Positions 8,320 to 16,070 of a stretch of 64,000 bases of DNA are shown here, in pieces. A model generated the notes under the pieces. It was not told where the DNA came from, ran no database searches, and worked only from the letters and a program-made list of their open reading frames with translations. Made by a program: the position numbers and the translations under genes. The stretch is from contig JAHJZX010000037.1 of the NCBI GenBank assembly GCA_018826295.1, positions 124,001-188,000 on the forward strand, given 5' to 3'. The DNA is from Gammaproteobacteria bacterium. Lineage in GTDB: Bacteria > Pseudomonadota > Gammaproteobacteria > Enterobacterales > Alteromonadaceae. The stretch's first letter is position 1. Every line of letters starts with the position of its first letter.

Positions 8320-9639
8320 TTAGTTCACCAGGCCAGCCAGCAGTAGTTCGGTTTCGGCAAAATCAACCTGCTCATTCAGCCCCTGAGTCAGAAATTGCTC
8401 AATTTTCGGGTACAGGTTTACTGCCCGATCTAACTCGCTGTCTTTGCCACTTTGATAGGCACCTAACGGGATCAGCTCTTGTACCTGCTGATAGCGACTG
8501 TACAAGCGTTTTAAGCCATAACAGCTTTTAAGTTGCTGCTCACTGACAATATTTGGCATTACCCGGCTGATAGAAGCGCCGATATCAATCGCCGGATAAT
8601 GGCCTCGCTCCGCCAGTTCGCGGCTTAACACGATGTGGCCGTCCAGTATGGCGCGGGCCGCATCAGCAATCGGGTCCTGTTGGTCGTCGCCTTCGGCCAG
8701 TACGGTATAAATGGCGGTCATACTGCCATTGCTGCTACTGCTGTTGCCAGCGCGTTCAACCAGTTGTGTCAGTTTACTAAACACCGATGGCGGATAACCG
8801 CGGGTTGCCGGTGGCTCGCCTACCGATAAGGCAATTTCACGCTGTGCCTGGGCATAACGGGTTAACGAGTCTACCAGCAACAGTACATGCAGGCCCTGAT
8901 CGCGATACCAGGCGGCCAGCCGGTGCGCCAGTTCGGCAGTACGCATCCGCAGCAGCGGTGATTGATCGGCCGGCGCGGCGACTACTACCGCTTTTTTCAT
9001 ACCATCTGGCCCTAAACTGTGTTCGATGAAGTCTTTAACTTCCCAGCCACGTTCGCCAACAAGGCCGACGATCACGACATCAGCGGTGGTAAAACGCGTC
9101 ATCATTCCCAGCAACTTACTTTTGCCGACGCCAGAGCCGGCAAATAACCCCAGCCGCTGGCCCTGTCCTACCGTAAATAAGCCATTAATCGCCTTCACAC
9201 CGACATCAAGCGGCGTGGTTACGCCTTTTTTTTGCATCGGATTGACCGCCGCCAGCTGGCTGCTGATCTGCTCACCGTTGAGCAGCGGCGCTTTACCATC
9301 TAAAGGCTGCAGCAGGCCATCCACTACGCGGCCCAGTAAGCCTTTACTAACCAGTAACGCCTGACCTGCCGCTGCCGGTCTGACTCTGGCGCCGGTACTG
9401 AGGCTACTGACATCGGTAAGTGGCATTAAAAATGCCTGTTGGCCGTCAAAGCCGACGACTTCGGCTTCTGCCCAGCCTGCATTTGGCGTTTGTACCTGAT
9501 AACGCTGGCCCAGCGTATAGCGGCCGCCGGCTACCGTAAGCAACATACCGTTGACCCGTACCAGACGGCCAAAGCTCTGTAACAGCGGCGCCGGTTTAAG
9601 CAGGCCGGCTAACTGGCTCAGGCGTTCAGACAGCTGCAT
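8320..9639 (-). CDS. fliI: Flagellum-specific export ATPase FliI (lateral)
   Basis: 439 residues, close to the usual FliI length. It powers unfolding and export of rod, hook and filament subunits at the cytoplasmic face of the basal body. Walker A is AGSGVGKS at residues 167-174; the Walker B region LLLVDSLTRYAQAQREIALSVGEPPATRGYPPSVF is the F1/T3SS ATPase signature. The N-terminal barrel (about 20-95) and C-terminal helical part are present. The start overlaps the end of fliH by 14 bases, implying translational coupling. Confidence 0.97.
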   Translation of the reverse strand: MQLSERLSQLAGLLKPAPLLQSFGRLVRVNGMLLTVAGGRYTLGQRYQVQTPNAGWAEAEVVGFDGQQAFLMPLTDVSSLSTGARVRPAAAGQALLVSKGLLGRVVDGLLQPLDGKAPLLNGEQISSQLAAVNPMQKKGVTTPLDVGVKAINGLFTVGQGQRLGLFAGSGVGKSKLLGMMTRFTTADVVIVGLVGERGWEVKDFIEHSLGPDGMKKAVVVAAPADQSPLLRMRTAELAHRLAAWYRDQGLHVLLLVDSLTRYAQAQREIALSVGEPPATRGYPPSVFSKLTQLVERAGNSSSSNGSMTAIYTVLAEGDDQQDPIADAARAILDGHIVLSRELAERGHYPAIDIGASISRVMPNIVSEQQLKSCYGLKRLYSRYQQVQELIPLGAYQSGKDSELDRAVNLYPKIEQFLTQGLNEQVDFAETELLLAGLVN

Positions 9640-10264
9640 CGGTATTGCTCAATAACAGCTGTTCCAGCTGCGGCAACATGGCATCCAACCGCTGGCGAAA
9701 ATCCAGTAAATGTAGCTGCGATATGCCAACAAACTCGGCACAACCAGGTTGCAGTTGCGGATCTGCCTGCAATTTCACTTCACCCAGTAAATCAATTTCC
9801 AGCTGCTGCCACAGCGCCAAATCGGCCGGCGCCAGATGGATCGCGGTTATCTGCTCTTCCAGCTGCAGCAAGGTTAAACAGTGTTCAATGGCGCGTTTTA
9901 AATGGCTGCTACACAGCGTCAGCTCAGCATCCAGAGTGCTGCGGGCCAGCGTGGCGATAAGCTCTGACAGCTGCTGTGTCAGGTGCTGTTGCTGCACCTG
10001 CTGCACTGTGCTGAGTTGCTGGGTAAGGTGTTGCAACTGAGCGGAAAACTGCTGTTTTAACTGCATCAGTTGCTGCTGCTGTTGTTGCTGCAGCTGTTGC
10101 TGTGCCTGCTCCAGCGCCTGCTGTTCTGCCTGTTGCCGGCCCTGAATAAGGCCCTGCTGCATACCTTGCTCTACGCCACGCTCGTAAGCCTGGCGCAACT
10201 GCTGCTGCAGGTCCGGTTGGCTTAGCTCACGGCTTACGCCGGGAAAGCGATAGCTTTGTGACAT
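9626..10264 (-). CDS. fliH: Flagellar assembly protein FliH (lateral)
   Basis: 212 residues, with a Gln-dominated coiled coil over about residues 25-100 and a C-terminal domain carrying PQLQPGCAEFVGISQLHLLDFRQRL. FliH dimers bind and restrain FliI and link it to the C-ring. Identified by architecture and by lying between fliG (two-base gap) and fliI (14-base overlap). The long glutamine tracts come from repeated CAG/CAA codons and are prone to length change. Confidence 0.9.
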   Translation of the reverse strand: MSQSYRFPGVSRELSQPDLQQQLRQAYERGVEQGMQQGLIQGRQQAEQQALEQAQQQLQQQQQQQLMQLKQQFSAQLQHLTQQLSTVQQVQQQHLTQQLSELIATLARSTLDAELTLCSSHLKRAIEHCLTLLQLEEQITAIHLAPADLALWQQLEIDLLGEVKLQADPQLQPGCAEFVGISQLHLLDFRQRLDAMLPQLEQLLLSNTDAAV

Positions 10265-10266
10265 AC

Positions 10267-11286
10267 TCAGCCTACCGTCGCTTCTTCGTACAGGCGATAG
10301 TCCACTTCGCCTTTGGCCATCATCTGACGGATCATCTGCATAATTTCGCCGCGCGCGGCTTCCACTTTGCTGACGGTCTGTGCTTTGGTGCTGTCGATCT
10401 GCTGGCGATACACCTGTGCCAGGCGTTTGGGCAGCGCCGCCATAATGTTATCCAGCATGGCCGGTTCACAGCCTTTTAGCGCCACCACCCACAGCTCGTC
10501 CGGAATTTCATTCAGCAGATAGGCCAGCACATCTTCGCTTTGCCGCGCCAGCGAGACAAAGTCGTACATTTTATCCTGCACCGCTTCTGCCATTTGCTCA
10601 TCATGCAGCTTTAGCAAGTCCATGATTTCGGCTTTGTTACCGTTGTAGCGATTGATAATTTCGGCGACTTTTTCCACGCCATTTACCCGGGCACCGACCT
10701 GTTCGCCAACAAACTCGATACAGGCTTCCAGTGTGTGGCGCAAGTCGTCCATTACATGTTCACTGACTTCGCGCAAGCTGGCGATGCGGTACAGGATGTC
10801 ATCATGTTTTTGCTTCGGAAACAGCGCTATCACTGCACTGGCCTGCTCGGACGGTAAAAACGCCAGCAACAATGCCTGCATCTGTAAATGTTCCTGCTCG
10901 AGAAAGCGTGCTAACAGCTCTGGCGGTACCCATTCTAACCGGCGGATATCATCCGCCAGCGCACCACCATAAATATCATCCAGCATGCCACGCGCTAACT
11001 TACGGCCAACTGCCTTATCCAGCGCCCGCTCCAGATACAGTCTGGACGCGCCGCTAACACCGCTTTCATTGCGGTAGCAGTCAAAAAAGTCGTTTAAAAT
11101 CACTGCCACATCATCCTGGGTGACGTTGCTGATTTTTGCCATCCGCTCTGACAAGGCTTTGACTTCGTGCCGGCTAAGCTTCTTGATAATACCGGCGGCA
11201 TTTTCCTCGCCCATACTAAGCAGCAAAATGGCAGCACGATCCAGATCGGTAATGTTGTGGCTATGTTCAGACCTTAGTTGATTCAA
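10267..11286 (-). CDS. fliG: Flagellar motor switch protein FliG (lateral)
   Basis: 339 residues, normal FliG length. It forms the C-ring face against the MotA stator and sits on FliF. Recognisable parts are the N-terminal FliF-binding domain (LDRAAILLLSMGEENAAGIIKKLSRHEVKALSERMA), the middle EQEH-like segment FLEQEHLQMQALLLAFL, and the C-terminal charged helix region with LPKRLAQVYRQQIDS. The start overlaps the end of fliF by 20 bases. Confidence 0.96.
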   Translation of the reverse strand: MNQLRSEHSHNITDLDRAAILLLSMGEENAAGIIKKLSRHEVKALSERMAKISNVTQDDVAVILNDFFDCYRNESGVSGASRLYLERALDKAVGRKLARGMLDDIYGGALADDIRRLEWVPPELLARFLEQEHLQMQALLLAFLPSEQASAVIALFPKQKHDDILYRIASLREVSEHVMDDLRHTLEACIEFVGEQVGARVNGVEKVAEIINRYNGNKAEIMDLLKLHDEQMAEAVQDKMYDFVSLARQSEDVLAYLLNEIPDELWVVALKGCEPAMLDNIMAALPKRLAQVYRQQIDSTKAQTVSKVEAARGEIMQMIRQMMAKGEVDYRLYEEATVG

Positions 11287-12994
11287 CGCTGACTCCTCGC
11301 TCTACCCAATATTTGATCACTGCCGTAACACGCTCAGATTCTTTGCTGGCCAGCATTTGCATATGGGTAATTTGTTCAGCAAATTCTGAGCCTAATTGCG
11401 GCAACGGTATGCCACTGAGCGCGTTGCTGGTGCTAATGTCGGCGTTGTCGGCCATTTGCTGTGTACTGCTCTGGGCGCTCAGTTTGGCATTTAGCGCCGG
11501 CACCTCAGTGTTATCGACACGGCTAAAGTCGGTGACGCTGTCGTCGCTAACACGGCCTTTTTTGCCCTGCACCAGGTGGCTTACCAGTGGCCGTACCCCA
11601 AACAGGATCAGCGCCAGCGCGATTAAGGTGCCAAAGATATAACGGGCATATTCTTTCACTTCAGGCAGCTGCCACCACGGCAGGCCCTGCTGCAGCGTTT
11701 CACTGCTTAGCGGCGCAACAAAAGCAAAACTGGTGATATTAAACTGGTCGCCGCGCTCAGCCTGAAAGCCGGTGGCGGTTTTTACCATCTCGCCCAGCTG
11801 CTGTAACTGCTCATCGCTCCAGCCGGTATCTGCTGCCGCAGCCTGATTAACCAATACCGATACGCTCATTGATTTCAGGCGCCCTACTTCAAAGCGGGTA
11901 TGGGTTACCGCCCGGCCATTATCAAACTGACGGCTGCTTTCATTACGCTCAGAAGTGCGCTGGTTGTTGTCTTCAGCTTGCTGGTCGGCCGGTAACGGCG
12001 GCTGATTGGCTAAAGCGCCGGGAATGCCCATCGCCAGCTGGTCCTGTAAGGTGTCCGTTTTAATGGCTTCAGAGCGCACCACTGAGTTCGGATCTATTGC
12101 TTCGCGGGTTTCTTCTACCACACTAAAATCAACATCCGACGACACCTGAATGCGGAAATTTTCATCGCCGAGGATCGGCAGCAGCATGATGGCTGCCCGC
12201 TGTTCGATATTGCGCTCGAGCTTTTGAATAAACGCCAGTTTTTTATCGGTTTCTTTGCCGATAGGCGCATCGTCATATAATTCACCGGTCAGCAATTTAC
12301 CGCGCTGATCAACGACCGACACCTTGCGCGGGTCCAATCCCGGCACACTGCCGCTGATCAGGCTGACAATGGCTTCTACCTGGGCAGCTTTCAGCTCATA
12401 GCCCGGTGCCAGATCAACCATCACTGACGCAGCCGACTTTTCTTCCTGCCGGCCAACAAATAAATTTCGTTTTGGTACGGCCAGGTGCACCCGGCTGTTA
12501 CGCACGCCATCCATGGTAATAATGGTGCGGGCCAGCTCGCCTTCCAGCGCATGCTGATAGTGCATAGATTCCATAAACTGGCTGGTGCCCATGGTCACCT
12601 TATCCGCTATCGTCGACAGCCCTTCCGGCATAGCGGCTTTAATGCCACGCGCTGCCAGCGTAATACGGGCATCGGCCAACCGGTCTTGCGGCACCATAAT
12701 ATTGCCGGTGTCGGTGTCGATACGAAACGCCACTTTTTCTTTGTCGAGAATTTCCAGAATACTGGCTTTATCGTAGTGCTCCTGATTACCATACAACGGC
12801 ACATAGTTTTTCGCCGACGTCCACAGGATCAGCACTATGGTGGCGGCGACCAGCGTCGCCAGCAACGCAATCGATGCCAGGCTGCGGTCCCCTCCGGGCA
12901 GCCAACTAAAGCGGTTGGATAAATTAATCACCTTCTCGCGGAAATTACCCTCGATTTGCACCGGTGGGCTTGTTGTAATCACTTCAGCTTTCAT
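11267..12994 (-). CDS. fliF: Flagellar MS-ring protein FliF (lateral)
   Basis: 575 residues. Two membrane helices bracket the periplasmic ring domains: TM1 about residues 40-61 (SIALLATLVAATIVLILWT) and TM2 about 453-470 (YIFGTLIALALILFGVRPL). The YscJ/FliF domain is clear (VPLYGNQEHYDKASILEILDKEKVAFRID; PGYELKAAQVEAIVSLISGSVPGLDPRKVSVVDQRG). The C-terminus binds FliG. It lies nine bases after fliE and overlaps fliG. Confidence 0.97.
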   Translation of the reverse strand: MKAEVITTSPPVQIEGNFREKVINLSNRFSWLPGGDRSLASIALLATLVAATIVLILWTSAKNYVPLYGNQEHYDKASILEILDKEKVAFRIDTDTGNIMVPQDRLADARITLAARGIKAAMPEGLSTIADKVTMGTSQFMESMHYQHALEGELARTIITMDGVRNSRVHLAVPKRNLFVGRQEEKSAASVMVDLAPGYELKAAQVEAIVSLISGSVPGLDPRKVSVVDQRGKLLTGELYDDAPIGKETDKKLAFIQKLERNIEQRAAIMLLPILGDENFRIQVSSDVDFSVVEETREAIDPNSVVRSEAIKTDTLQDQLAMGIPGALANQPPLPADQQAEDNNQRTSERNESSRQFDNGRAVTHTRFEVGRLKSMSVSVLVNQAAAADTGWSDEQLQQLGEMVKTATGFQAERGDQFNITSFAFVAPLSSETLQQGLPWWQLPEVKEYARYIFGTLIALALILFGVRPLVSHLVQGKKGRVSDDSVTDFSRVDNTEVPALNAKLSAQSSTQQMADNADISTSNALSGIPLPQLGSEFAEQITHMQMLASKESERVTAVIKYWVERGVSVESTKV

Positions 12995-13003
12995 TCCGCC
13001 CCC

Positions 13004-13321
13004 TTACAGCGACATCCGCATCACATCGTCAATACCACTGAGTACCTTGTTGCGTACTTCCATCAGCATAGAAAAGCTCAGACTGGCTTTCTGGCTGGCC
13101 ACCATAGCCCCCACCACATCGTCACTCTGGCCGGTATCTACCGCCGTCATCAGATCAGCGGCAATATTCTGTTGCTGGTTAATCGAGCGGATAACCTGGG
13201 TAAAATCAGTACTGATACCGGATTCATTACTGGCTGGCGTCACAGCCTCATTGCCGGCGACTTGCGTCAGACGGGTCATAACATCGAGCATCTGGCTCTG
13301 GCGATCTAGCGGTGAAATCAT
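13004..13321 (-). CDS. fliE: Flagellar rod/MS-ring adaptor FliE (lateral)
   Basis: 105 residues with the FliE C-terminal signature (DDVVGAMVASQKASLSFSMLMEVRNKVLSGIDDVMRMSL). FliE joins the MS ring to the proximal rod and is among the first exported subunits. It follows lafK by 11 bases and precedes fliF by nine, so it belongs to the motY-lafK-fliEFGHIJ operon. Confidence 0.95.
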   Translation of the reverse strand: MISPLDRQSQMLDVMTRLTQVAGNEAVTPASNESGISTDFTQVIRSINQQQNIAADLMTAVDTGQSDDVVGAMVASQKASLSFSMLMEVRNKVLSGIDDVMRMSL

Positions 13322-13332
13322 AATAAGGATCC

Positions 13333-14646
13333 TTAAGACGCTAATGCATCAATATCTACACCATGCTCACGCATAGCAGCCAATTTGTAACGTAAGGCCC
13401 GGGTGCTGACACCCAGCGCCTCTGCAGTGCGGGTACGATGGCCATTAAATTTGTTCAGCACATCGAGGATGTAATCAAACTCTGCATTTTTCTTGCTTTG
13501 TTTTAATAAGCTGGCGCAAAACGCCGCAGCCTGTGGATGGCAATGCGGTAAATTCAGATCGGCAACCTGCAGTTCAATACCCCGTGCCATCACCAGAGCG
13601 CGCTGCATCACGTTCTCCAGTTCACGCACATTGCCCGGCCAGTTGTATTGCAGCATCACATCAGCTGCCGTCTGGCTTAAGCGGTATTTACCATTGCCGT
13701 ACTTTTGCAGAAAAAACTCTGCCAGCGGCAGGATGTCGTCGCGCCGCTCGCGCAGGGCTGGCCAGCTTAATGGCAGTACATCCAGCCGGTAAAATAAGTC
13801 TTCCCGAAACAAGCCCTGCTCTACCTGGCTACGCAGGTTTTTATTGCTGGCCGCTATGACACGGATATCCAGCTTAATGCGGCTGTTGCTGCCTAAACGC
13901 TCCACTTCACGCTCTTGCAACACCCGCAACAACTTGGCCTGCAGAGCCAGTGGCAGTTCGGAAATTTCATCCAGCAAAATACTGCCGCCGTTGGCGGCTT
14001 CAAATTTACCGATTTGCTGATTAACCGCACCGGTAAAGGCGCCTTTGTTGTGGCCGAACAGCATGGCTTCCAGCATATGCTCAGGGATGGCCGCACAGTT
14101 CACCGCGATAAAAGGCTTGTCGGCACGCTCTGATGCCTGGTGAATAAACTGCGCCAGCCGCTCTTTGCCGGTGCCTGACTCGCCTAAAATCAGCACAGTC
14201 GCCTGAGTTTGCGCTGCCCGGTGCGCCAGTTGCAGCATCTGCCGGCTGGCGTGGGATACCGCCACTAAATCTTTTAAGCCCTGGCGCATTGCGGTGGCAT
14301 TGCGCACCGACGTCTGCAGCTGCGTCGCAAAAAAGGGTTTGACCAGATAATCTATAGCGCCGTTTTGCAGCGAATCTGATGCCAACGCACTTTGATCACT
14401 GGTTACCATACTGATAATTTGCGCCGATGGCAGTTTACGCGACAGCAGCGCCACCAGTTCCGGCAACGGCATTTGCGCCATAGTGCTGCCAACAAAAACC
14501 AACGCTGGCTGATAATCGCGGCACAGGGTCACCACCTCGGTGACGTCTGCACAACAGACTAACTGATAACCCTCAGCTGCCAGAGCCCGTTTTGCGTCCG
14601 CATCAGCCTGCTGCTGATCTATCCATAATGCATAAGCCTGACTCAT
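13333..14646 (-). CDS. lafK: Sigma-54-dependent flagellar regulator LafK
   Basis: 437 residues. Domains: receiver-like fold (1-120), AAA+ sigma-54 interaction domain (about 130-365), Fis-type HTH (about 395-430). Walker A is GESGTGKE (155-162), the sigma-54 contact loop GAFTGA is intact at 202-207, and Walker B is SILLDE (222-227). The receiver has no acceptor Asp at the expected site (PALVFVGSTM, about 48-57), so phosphorylation control is unlikely. In Vibrio parahaemolyticus, LafK drives the lateral flagellar sigma-54 genes, and motY-lafK-fliE order matches that locus. Overlaps motY by four bases. Confidence 0.93.
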   Translation of the reverse strand: MSQAYALWIDQQQADADAKRALAAEGYQLVCCADVTEVVTLCRDYQPALVFVGSTMAQMPLPELVALLSRKLPSAQIISMVTSDQSALASDSLQNGAIDYLVKPFFATQLQTSVRNATAMRQGLKDLVAVSHASRQMLQLAHRAAQTQATVLILGESGTGKERLAQFIHQASERADKPFIAVNCAAIPEHMLEAMLFGHNKGAFTGAVNQQIGKFEAANGGSILLDEISELPLALQAKLLRVLQEREVERLGSNSRIKLDIRVIAASNKNLRSQVEQGLFREDLFYRLDVLPLSWPALRERRDDILPLAEFFLQKYGNGKYRLSQTAADVMLQYNWPGNVRELENVMQRALVMARGIELQVADLNLPHCHPQAAAFCASLLKQSKKNAEFDYILDVLNKFNGHRTRTAEALGVSTRALRYKLAAMREHGVDIDALAS

Positions 14647-15512
14647 GGTTTGTTTGCTCCTGCCAACTCAGTTGTTCGGATCAGCCGCAGCGACACGCGA
14701 CGGTTGTTTGCTTCAGCTGTGCCACGGCTTTGCTGCAGCGGGTAGCGGTTACCGTGCGCCCGCACTTCCAGCATCGTCGCCGGTACGCCCAGCTCCAGTA
14801 GTTGTGCTGCCACTTCATCAGCACGTTGCTGTGACAATAAGCGGTTAGCCAACGTCGTGCCGATATCATCGGTGTGGCCATCAAGCAAAATTTTCGTCAC
14901 CTTGCGATCAAGTGCGATATAGCGCGCCAGTTTGGCCAGCCATTGCAACTGTTCGGCATCCAGCTGATAGCGGCCGGTGTTAAAATACAGTTCGTGTTGT
15001 CTGGCCTGCTGCCAGGATAACGGCGCCATCTTTGCCACGCAGCCCTGAAAGTCTGCCACGGCGCGTGCCGGATGTGTGCTGCTAAGCAGCAAAGTACGTT
15101 CGACGCTGGCGTTGCCAACTGAAAAATGCAGCCAGGCACCAGCCTGAATTTGTTGTAATAAGGGTAAGGCGGCCTTGATAAAACTGGCCTGACTGTGGTG
15201 ATACAATTCTGCGACATAGCGCTCGGATAACCACTGCGCACTGGCGGCTTGCCAGTCGGCGCCACGGGCCGCGACACTGACCTGTTCCAGCGCGTCATGC
15301 GGCTGCGCCAATGAAAGTTGTAATTGCAGTGGTTGGCCCGGGTTCAGGATAAAACGCACCTGGCCCAGCCCGCTGATTTGCTGTTGCAGCTGGCACTGAA
15401 AAGCGTCACCACTTAGTTGCCATTGCGCCTGCTCTGCCGGCTGCTGCACAGCCGCTACGGCTGTATTAGCAACACAAAGCGCAGACCACACACCGAGATA
15501 TAACCACGTCAC
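14643..15512 (-). CDS. motY: Lateral motor accessory protein MotY (OmpA-like)
   Basis: 289 residues with a GTG start and signal peptide (MTWLYLGVWSALCVANTAVAA). The N-terminal half has the MotY-specific fold; the C-terminal half is an OmpA/MotB peptidoglycan-binding domain (LDGHTDDIGTTLANRLLSQQRADEVAAQLLELGV; AEANNRRVSLRL). Lateral MotY is needed for lateral motor torque in V. parahaemolyticus. It heads the operon with lafK, and a c-di-GMP-I riboswitch lies in its leader. The ribosome-binding site is weak (AAAAGG). Confidence 0.88.
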   Translation of the reverse strand: MTWLYLGVWSALCVANTAVAAVQQPAEQAQWQLSGDAFQCQLQQQISGLGQVRFILNPGQPLQLQLSLAQPHDALEQVSVAARGADWQAASAQWLSERYVAELYHHSQASFIKAALPLLQQIQAGAWLHFSVGNASVERTLLLSSTHPARAVADFQGCVAKMAPLSWQQARQHELYFNTGRYQLDAEQLQWLAKLARYIALDRKVTKILLDGHTDDIGTTLANRLLSQQRADEVAAQLLELGVPATMLEVRAHGNRYPLQQSRGTAEANNRRVSLRLIRTTELAGANKP

Positions 15513-16070
15513 ATCGATAGCCTTTTATTGCCAACAATTGTTCGCGGTAGTGATAAACACCAAAACCGCCCCAAATGGAAAAGCGCAATAAAAGGTAAAC
15601 TGCATAGAAAAGCGTCTGATTGTGCGACGAGCAGCCGCGCAGCCAGAAGCGCATCCGAAGGATGGCGCTAAGCTAATGCAACCCCGCTATCATAACGTTG
15701 TAATCAACGTAGTAGACCGGAGGCTTTGCGTCCTGCCCTTTCGGTGCAGTTTGCCTTTTAATTGTCTTAACCAGTTCACAAACCAGGAGAAGGATTTATG
15801 AACCTTAACTGAATGCTGCAAAAGATAACGAAATTAGCCTCGCAAGGCAAGCAACTTTTGTCAACAGATCCGCTAACATATTGAGGATCATCAGATTATT
15901 TTGTACACTTTTTAAACATTCGCCATTTTCGACTAGCAAACTGATCAGACCAGATCCCATCCTTGAACCTGAATTCTCATTCACTTTATTTACATATTAA
16001 GTCAAAAACCACAGTGACAGACCAGCTAGTATAGTGCCTTGTTATTACCGCCGGATGACAGCAGCATGGC
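15513..16070. other. Intergenic leader region between flhA and motY
   Basis: This 558-base gap separates the flhA end from the motY start. The lower third (15669-15769) is the riboswitch. Between aptamer and motY, on the minus strand, a hairpin CATCC-TTC-GGATG (about 15665-15653) follows P1 directly without a T-run, which suggests translational rather than termination control. The upper part (15770-16070) is AT-rich and must hold the promoter. A TTGACA is present on the minus strand (15864-15859), but I see no convincing -10 box, no sigma-54 box and no flhA terminator. Confidence 0.5.
15669..15769 (-). ncRNA. Cyclic di-GMP-I (GEMM-I) riboswitch
   Basis: Read on the minus strand, about 100 bases match the GEMM-I aptamer part by part. 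GGCAAAC (15755-15749) leads into a stem capped by a GAAA tetraloop in CCGAAAGG (15744-15737). The invariant GGACGCAAAGCCTCCGG follows (15733-15717). A perfect hairpin ACGTTG/CAACGT with loop ATTA spans 15710-15695, and the strand TAGCGGGGT lies at 15689-15681. Flanks TAAG..AAT and ATT..CTTA can close P1. The base just before CAAAC is G, the c-di-GMP-type residue rather than the A of cGAMP-type GEMM. It lies 156 bases upstream of motY, so it should control motY-lafK-fliEFGHIJ. Confidence 0.88.

Noticed and set aside
9950..10200. CAG/CTG-rich stretch in fliH as a possible tandem repeat element
   Set aside because: It simply encodes the Gln-rich coiled coil of FliH with irregular codon order; no true repeat unit.
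15797..15814. Strong AGGAGAAGG followed by ATG and a four-codon ORF on the plus strand, upstream of motY
   Set aside because: The frame stops after four codons and points away from motY; no conserved context, so likely chance or a dead start.
15770..16070. Sigma-54 or sigma-70 promoter for the motY leader
   Set aside because: A TTGACA is present but no acceptable -10 follows, and no GG-N10-GC element was found.
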